From an uncultured bacterium (GTDB taxonomy: Bacteria; Myxococcota_A; Bradymonadia; UBA7976; VGTA01), in assembly GCA_943788935.1 (NCBI GenBank), contig CALSSE010000006.1:1-64000 (forward strand): a DNA stretch of 64,000 nt. Reading direction: 5' to 3'. Position 1 is the first letter of the stretch. The number at the start of each line of letters is the position of its first letter. The position numbers were made by a program, and so were the translations under genes. The notes beneath the pieces were generated by a model. It saw only the letters and a list, made by a program, of their open reading frames with translations. It made no database searches and was not told the origin of the DNA. Positions 50,779-59,509 of this stretch are shown piece after piece.

Positions 50779-52008
50779 TTAACGACACTGTTGATCGCGA
50801 AGTAGATCGATCTCTGCCACTAGCTCATCGGTGAGTCGAGCTTCGATGGCGATGTCATTAATTCCAAGTTGTCCCAATCCTTCAGTTAACTCTAAATAGA
50901 GCCATGCTCTCCCCCAAAGAGTGAGCGTGAGCTCTCGCCAACATGGATTATTAAGGATGTATTCATAGGAGCTGGGGTATTCCTCTCGAGCCATTTTAAG
51001 GTAGCGGGTGATATACCATAAGAAGGTGAGGATCCCATCTCTCTCACTGACTGAACCGTTATATAGCTCATGGAAGGCGTAGCCGACCGCTAGAGAATTA
51101 ATATATTGTGTGGTCTCTTCGAGGATTGAATTAAAGCCCTGATCTCCTCCCTCAAAGTTATCATCCTCAGGGTCCCCATCGAGATAGACTTGACGATAAA
51201 AGTCACAGTTATCGCCCCCTCTACAGGCTTCTAGCGCATAAGCATCTCGGTTGATCAGGCTGCGGGCGAAGGTATTTCCGTTACGATCAGTGGTGTCACC
51301 GCCGCTACAGGAGAAATCGACATCATCGGTGATGATGTAAAAACTCTCGCTGAAACCACCAGCCTCAAGGTCTGCGAAGTGTCCACACTCATGAACAATC
51401 GTAGTGAGCTGCCTGATGATCGCTTGTGGTGATGAGCGGTCACGGAGGAAGAAATCAACACAATCACCGATACGTCCCATGCGTCCCTCTTCGACGAGTC
51501 GTCGGCCGATCGGGTATCGACGAGCGAGGATTTGATAGATGAAGTCAATGGCGCTGTCCTCGCTATAGCTCTCGAAGAGATCATTTATATCAGCATCAGC
51601 GGCGGGAATCACCTCGGTAAATTGACCATCGGTACACTCCATATCGACCCACTCTGCGGGTGGCATACCACTTATCTCAGCGCCGGCTTGAGTTCCCGCA
51701 GTGTTTGTTCCCGCAGTGTTTGTTCCCGCAGTGTTTGTTCCCGCAGTGTTTGTTCCCGCAGTGTTTGTTCCCGCAGTGTTTGTTCCCGCAGTGTTTGTTC
51801 CCGCAGTGTTTGTTCCCGCAGTGTTTGTTCCCGCAGTATTAACACCAGCACTCTCAGCCCCCGCACTCTCCTCATTACTCGCCGACTCATCATCGCATCC
51901 TGAGCTTACCATAATGATCGAGGCACTAAGAGATAGCATGAAGCAGAGAGATCTTATGGAGAGAGAGCTTATGGAGAAAGATCGTATGTAGGACAATAGG
52001 TGGATCAT
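50779..52008 (-). CDS. Lipoprotein with AGTNT stalk and HExxH metallopeptidase-like domain, 409 aa
   Basis: The lipoprotein signal ends at MVSSGC, followed by DDESASNEE and about ten AGTNT units (about residues 53-105). The globular part has IVHECGHFAD (HExxH, about residues 205-209), the zinc-binding motif of many metallopeptidases. SILEETTQYINSLAVGYAF lies about 85 residues later and could supply a further Glu ligand. Several Cys pairs (CSGGDTTD, ACRGGDNC) suggest disulphides. The metallopeptidase family was not identified, so activity is inferred. Probable surface or periplasm-facing enzyme. Confidence 0.72.
   Translation of the reverse strand: MIHLLSYIRSFSISSLSIRSLCFMLSLSASIIMVSSGCDDESASNEESAGAESAGVNTAGTNTAGTNTAGTNTAGTNTAGTNTAGTNTAGTNTAGTNTAGTNTAGTQAGAEISGMPPAEWVDMECTDGQFTEVIPAADADINDLFESYSEDSAIDFIYQILARRYPIGRRLVEEGRMGRIGDCVDFFLRDRSSPQAIIRQLTTIVHECGHFADLEAGGFSESFYIITDDVDFSCSGGDTTDRNGNTFARSLINRDAYALEACRGGDNCDFYRQVYLDGDPEDDNFEGGDQGFNSILEETTQYINSLAVGYAFHELYNGSVSERDGILTFLWYITRYLKMAREEYPSSYEYILNNPCWRELTLTLWGRAWLYLELTEGLGQLGINDIAIEARLTDELVAEIDLLRDQQCR
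51701..51835. repeat. 15-bp minisatellite encoding AGTNT
   Basis: Nine identical 15-bp units (gtgtttgttcccgca on the plus strand) stand without a single mismatch in the HExxH lipoprotein gene, directly after the lipobox region. Degenerate copies flank them. Confidence 0.96.
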
Positions 52009-52232
52009 AGGACTTCTCCGTGATTAGTCTTCGATTTGTATAGATTATTATGAAGTGATCAAGCATCACCACTGAGCATTATAGTCAAATTAAGTATGGA
52101 CACTCAAACAAAGACTCTTATGAGAGTGAGTGAGGTATTTTTTCTTAGCGCAGAGGGGATGAGTTGCGTTAAACAGAGATAATCATTTACGCAAATGCGA
52201 GCGATAGTCATTAACAGAAATAGGAGTATAGC

Positions 52233-54548
52233 TTGAACGATTCTTCTCCTTCAGGGTCCCATAGAGAGACCCAAAGTCTATTTGAGCGTCTAAAGCCTCA
52301 TTTTAGTTTCCTCTTTGAGCTAGACTCGAGAAACCTCGGACTCTTTCGCATCATCTTTGGCGCCATGTGTCTCACCGACTTGTGGCTAAGGCTGCCTCAT
52401 CTACAGATGATGTATGCTAGCTCAGGGTGGATGCCGAGCCACCGGGTCCTGTGGTACGCGAGCACTAAAGGACAAGAGGCAGCTCACCCCTTTAGCCTGC
52501 TCTATATGTTCAATACAACACCGATGATCACCTTGTTCTTCTATGGGGCAATGTTGTGCGTCTTCTGCTTTATGATCGGCTATCGGACGAGGCTCTTTCA
52601 GTTCCTCTCCGCTCTCTGTATGATCAGCGTTCATACGAGGACCAACGTCTTACATAATGGTGGTGATATCGTACATAACCTCTGGTGGATGTGGGCGGTT
52701 TGGTTGCCACTTGGTCAGACCTACAGCGTCGACGGGCTGTTGAAGAGCGTGAGGTCACCCCTCGCTAAGACAGCAGAGGTAGAGAGTCTTAGGGTAAAGA
52801 GAGGGGATCAAACGCTCTTCTCTATCGTTATCTTAGGGATCTTAATGAACCTCAGTTTTTGTTATTACCTCAATGGTGTACACAAAAATAGTATGGATTG
52901 GATCAATGGTAGCGCGGTCCCCTATGTCTTAGAGCAAGATCGGATTCTTACCACACTCGGGGCGTGGTCTCGTGAATATATACCTCTGTGGGGGCTTCGA
53001 TCGCTGAGCTGGCTCACCCTCATCGCCGAGTCGACGGGTCCGCTCTTCCTCATGCTCCCTCTCTATACGCGTCGAGTCCACTTTCTTACCTTAAGTGTGG
53101 TCTCCATCGCCCTGTTTCACATGGTATCGACGGCGCCTTTTACGCTGACTATTCTTATATTACTCCTCATCGGAGCACTCTATAGTAGCGATAAGCTCGC
53201 TCCAAAGCTGGAGGGGACGGTTCATATCGGCTCGACCTTCCTCTTAGGGGTGTTGATCTTCTTACTCACTTTTCCTCTATGGTTAGCAGCCCTTATGGGC
53301 GCTAGCTATGCGGTCGCGGTCGCGATGTTTTTCCGTATGCCCCCTGAGCTTCGGATCACTTGGTCAAGACGAGTCGTCTTACTCGGACTTGGCGGATTTC
53401 ATGTCAGCGCTGGTCTGACCATGAACCTCGGCTTCTTCTCTTGGTGGATGCTCGCTAGTTACTTCCTCTTGCTTCGTGGGGAAGATTGGGCGTTTTTGTC
53501 TAAGCTCTTTAAGCCGAGTAGCGCGGCGCTCAATATTGATTATCCGAGAGGAGATGCTATCGCTCACCGTTGGGCGAGAGTTGGGGCTCAAATGGATCAA
53601 TATCAGCTCATCACTTGGCGTGGTGATTCAAGAGCTGAATCCTCCCTCTCTGCTTCCATTCATGAGGGAGAGGGCACCGAAGAGGCATCGAAGATCACCG
53701 GCGAGGTGGCAGTGATCGCCCAAGTCCTCAAACGCCTCCCCTTCTGTACGCCACTGGCGTGGGTGATCTCAGTGAAGGTCATCGGACGACCTCTCATCAC
53801 CGCTATTAAGTGGCTGAGCACTCAGCTTATCTCCCCTGAGCTTGTCTCAGAGGAGGATGCAGAGCGTCCGCTGAGTAGGTTGCAAGCATGCCTACCAACA
53901 TGGCGAAGGACGATCTTAGAGCTTGGCGCCGCACTCTGTTTTATTGTGGCACTCTTCGCCGTTTTACAAGGGAATAAGCACTTTAAGAGCCGTCACTCCC
54001 TACGATTGAAGGGGAGCCTCAAAGAGGTCAGCGCTTCGCTCACTAAGAGTATCGATGGAGAGGTGAAACGGGTTTTCCCATCGGTCCGGAAAGCCTATTT
54101 GAGGGCTTGGCGACCTGCGCTCGCTCCTTGGATGAGCAGCTTTATCACCTATGGTAACTTTTATCAGGGGTGGGGGATGTTTACTAATGTCCCTAAAACC
54201 GATGGGTGGATGATCTTCGAGGCTACACTCAGCGATGGTCGAGTCCTCGATATGAGGACTGGTGAGCCACCGAGTTATCAAGTCGCTGATTATCGAAATC
54301 GGAGTTGGGGTTTCTATGAAGCTCGCTTTGGACTCAAGCTACTTCAGCGATCTAATCTCCGACCTTTGGTCGCTTCTTGGGCGTCAAGATCGATCCCTCG
54401 GATGCGCCTCAGTTCTCAAGATCGAGTTGATGTTCTGCGCCTCTATTGGGTTTCTGATACTTCACCAAGACCAGTCTCTAGTGGCTTCCGCCCTCCTAAG
54501 TTTAAGGAGAAAAAACTAATCCACGAATGGAATCGGAAGACACCCTAA
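52233..54548 (+). CDS. HTTM-domain (vitamin K-dependent carboxylase-like) membrane protein, 771 aa
   Basis: Residues about 25-335 carry a multi-helix membrane region with HTTM hallmarks: RNLGLFRIIFGAMCLTDLWL near the start, then RTNVLHNGGDIVHNLWWMWA and YYLNGVHKNSMDW. A further cluster of helices follows to about 430. After a long soluble middle, another membrane helix and the segment FYQGWGMFTNVPKTDGWMIF resemble the C-terminus of bacterial HTTM proteins. The family shares the fold of gamma-glutamyl carboxylase, but bacterial members are mostly uncharacterised. TTG start with AGGAG six bases upstream. Confidence 0.83.
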   Translation: MNDSSPSGSHRETQSLFERLKPHFSFLFELDSRNLGLFRIIFGAMCLTDLWLRLPHLQMMYASSGWMPSHRVLWYASTKGQEAAHPFSLLYMFNTTPMITLFFYGAMLCVFCFMIGYRTRLFQFLSALCMISVHTRTNVLHNGGDIVHNLWWMWAVWLPLGQTYSVDGLLKSVRSPLAKTAEVESLRVKRGDQTLFSIVILGILMNLSFCYYLNGVHKNSMDWINGSAVPYVLEQDRILTTLGAWSREYIPLWGLRSLSWLTLIAESTGPLFLMLPLYTRRVHFLTLSVVSIALFHMVSTAPFTLTILILLLIGALYSSDKLAPKLEGTVHIGSTFLLGVLIFLLTFPLWLAALMGASYAVAVAMFFRMPPELRITWSRRVVLLGLGGFHVSAGLTMNLGFFSWWMLASYFLLLRGEDWAFLSKLFKPSSAALNIDYPRGDAIAHRWARVGAQMDQYQLITWRGDSRAESSLSASIHEGEGTEEASKITGEVAVIAQVLKRLPFCTPLAWVISVKVIGRPLITAIKWLSTQLISPELVSEEDAERPLSRLQACLPTWRRTILELGAALCFIVALFAVLQGNKHFKSRHSLRLKGSLKEVSASLTKSIDGEVKRVFPSVRKAYLRAWRPALAPWMSSFITYGNFYQGWGMFTNVPKTDGWMIFEATLSDGRVLDMRTGEPPSYQVADYRNRSWGFYEARFGLKLLQRSNLRPLVASWASRSIPRMRLSSQDRVDVLRLYWVSDTSPRPVSSGFRPPKFKEKKLIHEWNRKTP

Positions 54549-54607
54549 GCGACTCATCAACAGCAGTGTACTGACGATGCTCTTATCGCGCTGTCGTTTA
54601 GCGTTGC

Positions 54608-55159
54608 TCAAGGCTTATGTTTAGCAGCGCGAGCGAGCTGCTCTCTCACCGCTCGCTCGAGCATCCCATTGCTGGTGATGGTGTGAAGTCGATGTCCGCC
54701 ATCGCTCTCTCTGAGCTCGGTCATCAGTGGATTAGCGTGCTGGAGAGCCTGTGATCCGGCAAAGGGAATAATATCATCGCTTGGGTCATGGATAATCACC
54801 GCATGAACGCCAGCGGGTAAAGTCAATGCAAGGCCATAATATTGGATGGCGGGCGCCAAAAGGACGATTGGACCACGCCAAACTCCTCTCTGTAAAAGAG
54901 CCATGGTGATCGCGCCTCCAAAAGAGGAGCCGATGATCACAGAGGCTGGATGCTGATGGAGATAAGTCACTACCCTCTCATAGCAGGCTTCAAAACAAGA
55001 GGGGCGGCCCCCTTGAGCATCTCGTGAGGCAGGCATTTCAGGTCCACTTCTCCCAAAGGTCTGCTCAATAAAACGACCCTTCGTTCCCATGGGGCTCCCT
55101 TCGAGTCCATGAATATATACGGGGGGAGCAGAGGGATCAGATAATGGATGAGTCGTCAT
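54608..55159 (-). CDS. YqiA-like alpha/beta hydrolase, 183 aa
   Basis: VYIHGLEGSPMGTKGRF gives the oxyanion HG motif, VIIGSSFGGAITMALL the GxSxGG nucleophile Ser, IIHDPSDDIIPF the acid and SDGGHRL the catalytic His. Length and the HGLEGSP phrase fit the small YqiA/UPF0227 esterases. Cytoplasmic; substrate unknown. Convergent with the HTTM gene. Its start is about 98 bp from the mutS stop, on the same strand. Confidence 0.85.
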   Translation of the reverse strand: MTTHPLSDPSAPPVYIHGLEGSPMGTKGRFIEQTFGRSGPEMPASRDAQGGRPSCFEACYERVVTYLHQHPASVIIGSSFGGAITMALLQRGVWRGPIVLLAPAIQYYGLALTLPAGVHAVIIHDPSDDIIPFAGSQALQHANPLMTELRESDGGHRLHTITSNGMLERAVREQLARAAKHKP

Positions 55160-55257
55160 TCTAGCTCCTTGGTGTCTGTTGAATAAAGATAGTACCTCTC
55201 TCGTGATTCACTCAGACTTGATTAATAGTGCTCGGAGGGTGGCTGAGGGATCCCTGT

Positions 55258-57975
55258 TTACTTCTTCACTCTCTCAGCAAGAGAACCCAAGAAATTAAGG
55301 GCTTGCATCGGGGTCATCTGATTGAGGTCAGCGGCCTTGATCATCCGCTCAACTTCACTGCCCACCGCGGGGATAGGAGGGGGGCTGAAGAGGCTGAGTT
55401 GACGCGCTGCCTCACCTCCCTTTTTGGAGAGGAGCGCCCGATCTTTCTTGGTCGGTGTTGGTTGCTGATCTCCCTGCTCTTCGAGTACTGAGAGGACTGA
55501 CTTCGCCCGCTCTATCACGGTCGGTGGTAGCCCGGCGAGCTGGGCGACTTGAATCCCATAGGATTTACTCGCCCCTCCCTCTATCAACTGATGCAAGAAT
55601 ACGATGTCTTCTCCTTGATGAGTCACGGCGACAGTATAGTTCTTCACCGAGGGGCGTAGCTCGGCCATTTCGGTGAGCTCATGGTAGTGAGTAGCGAATA
55701 ACGCTTTCGCTCGGATGTGGTCATGTAAGAACTCAGCCACTGACCAAGCGATACTGACTCCATCGTAAGTGCTCGTGCCTCGCCCAATTTCATCAAGGAT
55801 CACTAGGCTACGAGAGGTCGCCTCGTTAAGGATCGTCGCCGTCTCGCTCATCTCCACCATAAAGGTTGATCGACCAGAGGCGAGGTCATCTGCGGCGCCT
55901 ACACGAGTGAAGACTCGATCAACGACTCCGAGATGAGCGGTCGTCGCGGGGACGAAACTACCCATTTGCGCCATCACCGTGATCAGCGCTACTTGGCGCA
56001 TAACCGTTGACTTGCCTGCCATATTAGGGCCGGTGATCATCAGTAAACGCTGACTATCATCTAGAGTGAGGTCATTAGGGATGAATCGCTCTCTTCCTAC
56101 AGCGGCCTCAACGACGGGGTGACGACCACCGGTGATCTCTAAACGATCTCGGTCATCGATTATCGGTCGACAATAGCCATTGAGGTGAGCGACCTCAGCG
56201 AGGGCACAGAAGGCATCGAGGTCAGCGATGACCTCAGAGACCGCCGAGAGCTGAGCAGCGTAGCGTTGTACTTGTTCACGGAGGACTTGGAAGACATCAA
56301 GCTCCAATTCAAATCGACGAGCCTCAGCGTTGACTACTTTATCCTCAAACTCTTTCAACTCAGGCGTATAATAGCGCTCAGCATTTGTGAGAGTCTGCCG
56401 ACGAATATAGTGCTCAGGGACGAGTCTTAGGTTAGCTTTTGAGATCTCAATATAGTAGCCAAAAACCTTATTATGCCGTACCTTTAGACTGCTAATTCCG
56501 GTCTGTTCTCTCTCACGTTGCTCTAGATTAATGATCCACTCTCGACCATCGGTCGTGAGGCGGATGAGCTCATCGAGGTCTCCGTTAAAGCCTTCTCGAA
56601 TATAGCCCCCTTCCCGCAAGATGTTAGGAGGGTCATCGACTAGAGCTTGAGAGAGTGTATCGGTGAGCTCAGGGAAGAGCTGTAAACGCTCTTGCAGTTG
56701 TTGTAACGCGGAGAGGTCAACGATGAGCGCCTTTAATTCAGGGAGTAAATTAAGAGAGTCTCTGATTTGTGCCAATTCCTTAGGACCCGCTTTTCCAAGT
56801 GAAGCGCGAGTATTCAACCGCTCGATATCAAATACTCTCTTTAAACTAGAGCGAATTTCAGCGCGTAAGGTTGGTTCTTCACGCAGCGCTTCTACAATGT
56901 CTAAGCGAGCGTTGATGAGGTCAGGGTTAATCAAGGGATAGGTGAGCCAACGTTTAATCCGACGCGCTCCCATAGAGCTCGTGGCCCGATCGAGTAAGCC
57001 GAGCAGTGACCCTTTTTTCTTCCGCCCGATCAAAGTCCGAAAGAGCTCTAGATTTTGAGAGGCGGTCTCATCGAGTATGAGGCTATCTTGAATAAAGTAA
57101 GGGTTGAGACAGCGGACGCTATCCGGGAATGCCCGCTGAGTCTCGATCACATAAGCGACCGTCGCCCCCGCTGCTTTAAGAGGGAGGGCGCTGACCCCAA
57201 AACCGAATTCTCTGAGCGCTTCTAAAGATAAAGAACCTTCATCCGTGGTGAGTCGCTGAATCAAGCGCTCTGCCTGTCGCTCATCATAGGCTTGGAGCGG
57301 ACAAGGAGAGAGCGTGACTTGAGGGAAGCGACGACGAAGCATCTCGGCGACCGCGTGTGCTTCTTCAGGGATAAGTAGCTCTCGTGGGTCGAGTCTCCCG
57401 AGTTCGCAACGCAGGGCGCCCACCCCCATAACCTCTGTGGTCTGAAAGAGCCCCGAGGAAACATCGAGCGCGGCAATCCCATAAAGTTCTCCTCCCTCTA
57501 GTGATTCAGGGTTGGCGGCGCTTAAGTTTTGTGGATAGACAGAGACTAGATAGTTGTGAGATCTCTCCTGTAAACTAGTTCCCTCAAGAATCACTCCCGG
57601 GGTGACAACTTGAGTGATCCCTCTCTTGACGATCCCCTTTGATTCTTTAGGATCGGAGAGTTGTTCACAGACCGAGACTTTAAAGCCCGCCTCTAGCGCT
57701 CTATTGAGATAAGTGTTGAGCTGGTGATGAGGAAAACCGGACATCGGCTCAGAGACTGCGGAGTCTTTATTTCGGCTAGTTACCGTTAGCCCGAGATGAA
57801 GACCACCTAATTCAGCATCTTGAAAAAACATCTCATAAAAGTCGCCCATACGAAAAAACAATAAGGCATCAGGGTGACGAGACTTAGCATCCACATATTG
57901 ACGCATCATATCGGTGAGCTTTACTCCGACAGGAATTCCATGTCTCTCTTCAGTTGTATATTCATATTTTGGCAT
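55258..57975 (-). CDS. mutS: DNA mismatch repair ATPase MutS
   Basis: Residues 46-48 (FYE in RMGDFYEMFF) are the mismatch-wedging motif. LITGPNMAGKST, as MITGPNMAGKST, is the Walker A, LVILDEIGRGTSTYDG the Walker B/signature, and ALFATHYHEL the His switch. The 905-residue length is usual for MutS1. It scans DNA as a dimer and recruits MutL (not in this window). The ATG at 57975 was preferred over a GTG at 57987, which falls directly on the GGAGGAG. It lies 49 bp downstream of the broken dnaJ-like gene on the same strand, so it is probably in the same transcript. Confidence 0.96.
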   Translation of the reverse strand: MPKYEYTTEERHGIPVGVKLTDMMRQYVDAKSRHPDALLFFRMGDFYEMFFQDAELGGLHLGLTVTSRNKDSAVSEPMSGFPHHQLNTYLNRALEAGFKVSVCEQLSDPKESKGIVKRGITQVVTPGVILEGTSLQERSHNYLVSVYPQNLSAANPESLEGGELYGIAALDVSSGLFQTTEVMGVGALRCELGRLDPRELLIPEEAHAVAEMLRRRFPQVTLSPCPLQAYDERQAERLIQRLTTDEGSLSLEALREFGFGVSALPLKAAGATVAYVIETQRAFPDSVRCLNPYFIQDSLILDETASQNLELFRTLIGRKKKGSLLGLLDRATSSMGARRIKRWLTYPLINPDLINARLDIVEALREEPTLRAEIRSSLKRVFDIERLNTRASLGKAGPKELAQIRDSLNLLPELKALIVDLSALQQLQERLQLFPELTDTLSQALVDDPPNILREGGYIREGFNGDLDELIRLTTDGREWIINLEQREREQTGISSLKVRHNKVFGYYIEISKANLRLVPEHYIRRQTLTNAERYYTPELKEFEDKVVNAEARRFELELDVFQVLREQVQRYAAQLSAVSEVIADLDAFCALAEVAHLNGYCRPIIDDRDRLEITGGRHPVVEAAVGRERFIPNDLTLDDSQRLLMITGPNMAGKSTVMRQVALITVMAQMGSFVPATTAHLGVVDRVFTRVGAADDLASGRSTFMVEMSETATILNEATSRSLVILDEIGRGTSTYDGVSIAWSVAEFLHDHIRAKALFATHYHELTEMAELRPSVKNYTVAVTHQGEDIVFLHQLIEGGASKSYGIQVAQLAGLPPTVIERAKSVLSVLEEQGDQQPTPTKKDRALLSKKGGEAARQLSLFSPPPIPAVGSEVERMIKAADLNQMTPMQALNFLGSLAERVKK

Positions 57976-58024
57976 GTCGCTACCCACTCCTCCAGATTGA
58001 CGGGCTCACCCACCATTTTTTTGA

Positions 58025-58684
58025 TCAGATCGCCCTTAAACACACCGTGAGCTTACCGATCTGTGTAGGGTCTGACCATAGTGGAAAACCTTGTTCAGGG
58101 ATCATCAGTTTCTTCCCCGATTGAAAATTCTTAGGCACCTTGATGTTTAGCGGCCCTCTCAGCGTTTGAATAGAGAGGACTCCTCCTCGAGTGAGGAGAT
58201 CAGCGGATACCTGCTGATTCAACTCTACATCGGAGCCACTTCGCTTAAAGCCGGTGGGGAGATCGGCAGGCGTCAGTAGCAAATATAGATCTCCATCTGC
58301 AGCACCGTTGAGCCCTTCACTCCCCTTTTGACTCACCTTAAGTTTATCTCCCTTATCCCCGCCGGGAGGGACATAGACGCTCAGCTCTTCTCGACGTGTC
58401 ACTCGACCGGTCTCAGCACACCGCTGACATCCATCTGCCCATTGAGCAGCGGGGATGCTTGGGTTGATTCGCAAATGGCCTCCCTCGAGCTGACAGTCAG
58501 GACAGGCGACCGAACGCTGAATCGCGATCCGTACTTGTTTACCATGCAATGAAGTGATGAGGTCAATGTTGAGTTTAAGTCTTTCATCAGACCCCTTCTC
58601 AAAGAGTGAGCGAGCGCTCTTACGATACCATTTATTGAGACGCTCACTCAATTCTCCTGTCGCCTCAGAGACCCGTTCTCCCAC
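58025..58684 (-). CDS. DnaJ-like protein, C-terminal fragment (frameshifted from the ORF upstream)
   Basis: This holds the substrate-binding half of a J-protein: LNIDLITSLHGKQVRIAIQR, a reduced zinc-type pair CPDC and CQRC, VYVPPGGDKGDKLKVSQKG, GDLYLLLTPA and a last domain ending KLTVCLRAI. Only two CxxC are present, against four in type I DnaJ. Open reading in the same frame extends upstream through VVEASIVPGFSDTIRRWGEV to the 9-bp repeat, where it would join the J-domain ORF (58648-59343) if one base were restored. The GTG at 58684 is therefore probably not the true start. Confidence 0.8.
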   Translation of the reverse strand: MGERVSEATGELSERLNKWYRKSARSLFEKGSDERLKLNIDLITSLHGKQVRIAIQRSVACPDCQLEGGHLRINPSIPAAQWADGCQRCAETGRVTRREELSVYVPPGGDKGDKLKVSQKGSEGLNGAADGDLYLLLTPADLPTGFKRSGSDVELNQQVSADLLTRGGVLSIQTLRGPLNIKVPKNFQSGKKLMIPEQGFPLWSDPTQIGKLTVCLRAI

Positions 58685-59343
58685 GACCTCTCCCCATCTT
58701 CGAATGGTGTCGCTGAAGCCAGGGACAATCGAGGCCTCGACAACCTCATGGTCTCCAACAGGACGACTTTGACTCTCGGTCGATGAGCTAGAAGAGCCAG
58801 AAGAGCCAGAAGAGTCAGAAGAGCAGAAGAGTCAGAAGAGCCAGAAGAGCCAGAAGAGCTATTTGTACGGGCTCGCGTCGTCTTTGACTGTCGCTGTTCA
58901 CCCTCTTCTGGTGACTGATAATGAGAGTGGTCGGTGGATTGATTCACTTGCTCTCGCCACGCTCGCCAGGCCTGTCGATGGTCTTCACTGGTCGATTCAG
59001 CAGTGGGCTTGGTCTTAGTTTGAGTCTTAGTTTGAGTCTTAGTTTGAGTCTTAGTTTGAGTCTTAGTTTGAGTCTTAGTTTGAGTCTTAGTTTGAGATGA
59101 AGCGCTCGACCTCGTCTGACCGCTGCGCGTAGATCGCTTCGTCTTCCTTGAGCCTTGCGGTTCCTCATAGTAATCAACGAGATACTGATAGGCGACAGAG
59201 ATCTTCTTAAATAGCTCTTCGTCTCCTCCTCGGTCAGGATGATGCTCTTGAGCGAGCTTTCGATATGCTTTTCGGGCGATCTCTAGAGTTGTAGGTGCCG
59301 CTAATCCTAGGAGCTGACACGCTTGTCGTTCATTTAATTTCAT
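58648..59343 (-). CDS. DnaJ-like protein, N-terminal J-domain fragment (frameshifted)
   Basis: Residues 8-70 form a J-domain with the HPD motif (EHHPDRGGDEELFKKIS), which stimulates Hsp70 ATPase. A (TKTQ) linker follows, then a Ser/Gly linker made of 9-bp repeats. One repeat is 8 bp (58817-58824), and after it the frame gives a nonsense tail (ALLTLLALLALLAHRP...) of about 60 residues. Restoring one base joins it to the C-terminal ORF for a 439-residue protein. Either a real contingency-type mutation or a sequencing error. Confidence 0.8.
   Translation of the reverse strand: MKLNERQACQLLGLAAPTTLEIARKAYRKLAQEHHPDRGGDEELFKKISVAYQYLVDYYEEPQGSRKTKRSTRSGQTRSSASSQTKTQTKTQTKTQTKTQTKTQTKTQTKTKPTAESTSEDHRQAWRAWREQVNQSTDHSHYQSPEEGEQRQSKTTRARTNSSSGSSGSSDSSALLTLLALLALLAHRPRVKVVLLETMRLSRPRLSLASATPFEDGERSWENGSLRRQEN
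58790..58860. repeat. 9-bp microsatellite with one 8-bp unit (frame-breaking)
   Basis: Eight consecutive units of agaagagcc/agaagagtc type run from 58790 to 58860 (plus strand). The fourth, at 58817-58824, is one base short. The repeat encodes SSG/SSD in the J-protein linker. Confidence 0.93.
59013..59096. repeat. 12-bp minisatellite encoding TKTQ
   Basis: Seven exact 12-bp units (tcttagtttgag on the plus strand) lie in the dnaJ-like gene between the J-domain and the Ser/Gly linker. Confidence 0.96.
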
Positions 59344-59509
59344 CCCATCGCTCCTCGCCGTCGCGGTCTCGATCGCTGATGAGCTGACCGTCGAATCGAT
59401 GAAGTGTCATCACTTAAGGAGAGAGACATGTAACACAAACTAACAGAGAAGAGAGGAGTAGACTTTACGCAGGAGGAGCGCCATTGAGAGAACGTTAAGA
59501 TGATTCACA

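Noticed and set aside
51532..51903. Plus-strand ORFs with FVPAV or SVCSR repeats opposite the AGTNT lipoprotein
   Set aside because: Any 15-bp repeat lacking stop codons leaves several frames open; the minus-strand frame has the signal peptide and HExxH domain.
58684..58684. Independent gene starting at the GTG for the DnaJ C-terminal half
   Set aside because: The same frame is open upstream with matching linker sequence to the repeat, so a frameshift within one gene is the simpler reading.
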